Of a stretch of DNA of 64,000 nucleotides, positions 63,588-64,000 are shown one piece after another. The stretch's first letter is position 1. The number at the start of each line of letters is the position of its first letter. This DNA comes from Antedon mediterranea. Its lineage: Eukaryota; Echinodermata; Crinoidea; Comatulida; Antedonidae. The stretch lies in assembly GCF_964355755.1 (NCBI RefSeq), contig NC_092676.1:12632288-12696287 (forward strand), given 5' to 3'. Both the position numbers and the translations under genes were made by a program. The notes beneath the pieces are model-generated. The model had not been told where the DNA came from. It was given only the letters and a program-made list of their open reading frames with translations, and did not search any database.

Positions 63588-64000
63588 AAAAAATTTGTTA
63601 ACATAAAAAGACCAAAGTGTTTAGAATATCTCCAAATCGCATTTGGAGACGTTTTAGACCATTTTGTGTTTTTCGAAAAACTTTTCACACAAAAACATCA
63701 AAGTGTAGAAAATTGCTTCAAATCGCATTTAGAGACGTTTTAGACCATTTTGTGCATTTCGAAAAAACTTTTTAAAATAAAAACACCAAAGTGCTTAGAA
63801 TAGCTTCAAATCGCATTTGGAGACGTTTTAGACCATTTTGTGCATTTCGATGAAACTTGGTTACACAAAAACATCAAAGTGCTTAAAATCACATTTGAAA
63901 CCGTTTTAGAGCATTTTGAGCATTTCGATAAAACTTTTCACACAAAAACATCAAAGTGTACAAAATAGCTTCAAATCGCATTTAGAGACGTTTTAGACCA
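63588..64000 (+). repeat. Right-edge block matching 19.3 and 22.3 kb
   Basis: From the class M tail at 63,588 the sequence follows 22,297 onward, including CTTTTCACAC after CGAAAAA (63,675), GTGTAGAAAATTGC (63,703) and CTTTTTAAAATAAAAACACC (63,768). It departs again near 63,978, where AATCGCATTTAG replaces AATCACATTTG. The array runs off the window edge. Confidence 0.85.

Larger units (their letters stand above)
1..64000 (+). repeat. Satellite DNA array filling the window
   Basis: Every line of the window is built from the same diverged unit in the same orientation, with no inversion and no foreign insertion that I can see. A standard 87-bp unit has, in order: AAGTGTACAAAATAG, CTTCAAATCGCATTT, GAGACGTTTTAGACC, ATTTTGTGCATTTCGAT, then AAAACTTTTCACAC and AAAAACATC. 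Most units are 87-88 or 77 bp; one counted stretch (1-1,948) holds 23 units, which extrapolates to about 750 in 64 kb. A standard unit contains 32 A, 27 T, 16 C and 12 G. Long head-to-tail arrays with ordered variants are typical of eukaryotic centromeric or heterochromatic satellites; the location here is inference and the family is not one I recognise. Confidence 0.98.

Noticed and set aside
1-64000. CRISPR array
   Set aside because: The repeats are contiguous with no unique spacers, and the unit length and large-scale mosaic do not fit.
1-64000. Transposable element insertion, terminal inverted repeats or target-site duplications
   Set aside because: I found no stretch that departs from the satellite unit, and no inversion of orientation.
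1-64000. tRNA, rRNA or other RNA genes and telomeric repeats
   Set aside because: No cloverleaf, rRNA-like or TTAGGG/TTTAGGG-type sequence is visible; all sequence is accounted for by satellite units.

Overview
The whole 64-kb window is one uninterrupted satellite DNA array. I see no protein gene, RNA gene, transposon, CRISPR array or unique sequence in it. About 750 short units (my estimate from counting part of the window) lie head to tail, all in one orientation. Most are 87-88 bp, a second large class is 77 bp, and rare ones are 62-76 or 84-85 bp. A standard unit is about 32% G+C (28 of 87 bases). An array of this size and order points to eukaryotic centromeric, pericentromeric or other heterochromatic DNA. 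I do not recognise the satellite family and cannot name the organism. Much of the unit-to-unit variation is C-to-T or G-to-A at CpG sites, which suggests a host with cytosine methylation.

Units are counted here from the AAGTG (or AATTG) that follows a run of about five A. They fall into discrete, non-randomly ordered families: standard 87-bp units; 88-bp units ending in GATGAAACTTGG, always followed by a 77-bp unit; 88-bp units ending in a GTTAAC-containing tail, followed by units starting AAGTGTTTAG that carry a perfect 9-bp inverted repeat; and AATTG 'C' units with CATGTCGA. Read from the CATTTCGA landmark instead, tail and next head form clean monomer families. One well-defined higher-order repeat is 676 bp, an ordered 8-mer at 14,033-14,708.

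Above the monomer level the array is a nested mosaic of segmental copies. 1-5,397 recurs at 7,229-12,713, and again with deletions at about 24,740-28,545. A 2,952-bp segment is tandemly doubled (17,733-23,636), and so is a 3,200-bp segment (28,546-34,946). A block of about 4.1 kb (36,361-40,450) recurs at 42,554-46,813. A block of about 18.1 kb (about 30.4-48.5 kb) is repeated almost exactly at about 48.5-63.59 kb, after which the sequence jumps to a block like 19.3/22.3 kb. Most indels between copies are whole numbers of units (88, 165, 174, 261 bp), as expected from unequal exchange in register. A less homogenised stretch lies at about 16.6-17.7 kb.

The many short open frames (60-143 codons) are by-products of the repeat: an 87-bp unit is exactly 29 codons and a 165-bp pair exactly 55. 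The points most worth a second look are the CENP-B-box-like motif beside the inverted repeat in one monomer family, the AAAT-flanked deletions that created shorter unit classes, the CpG-decay pattern, and the multi-scale recent amplification.
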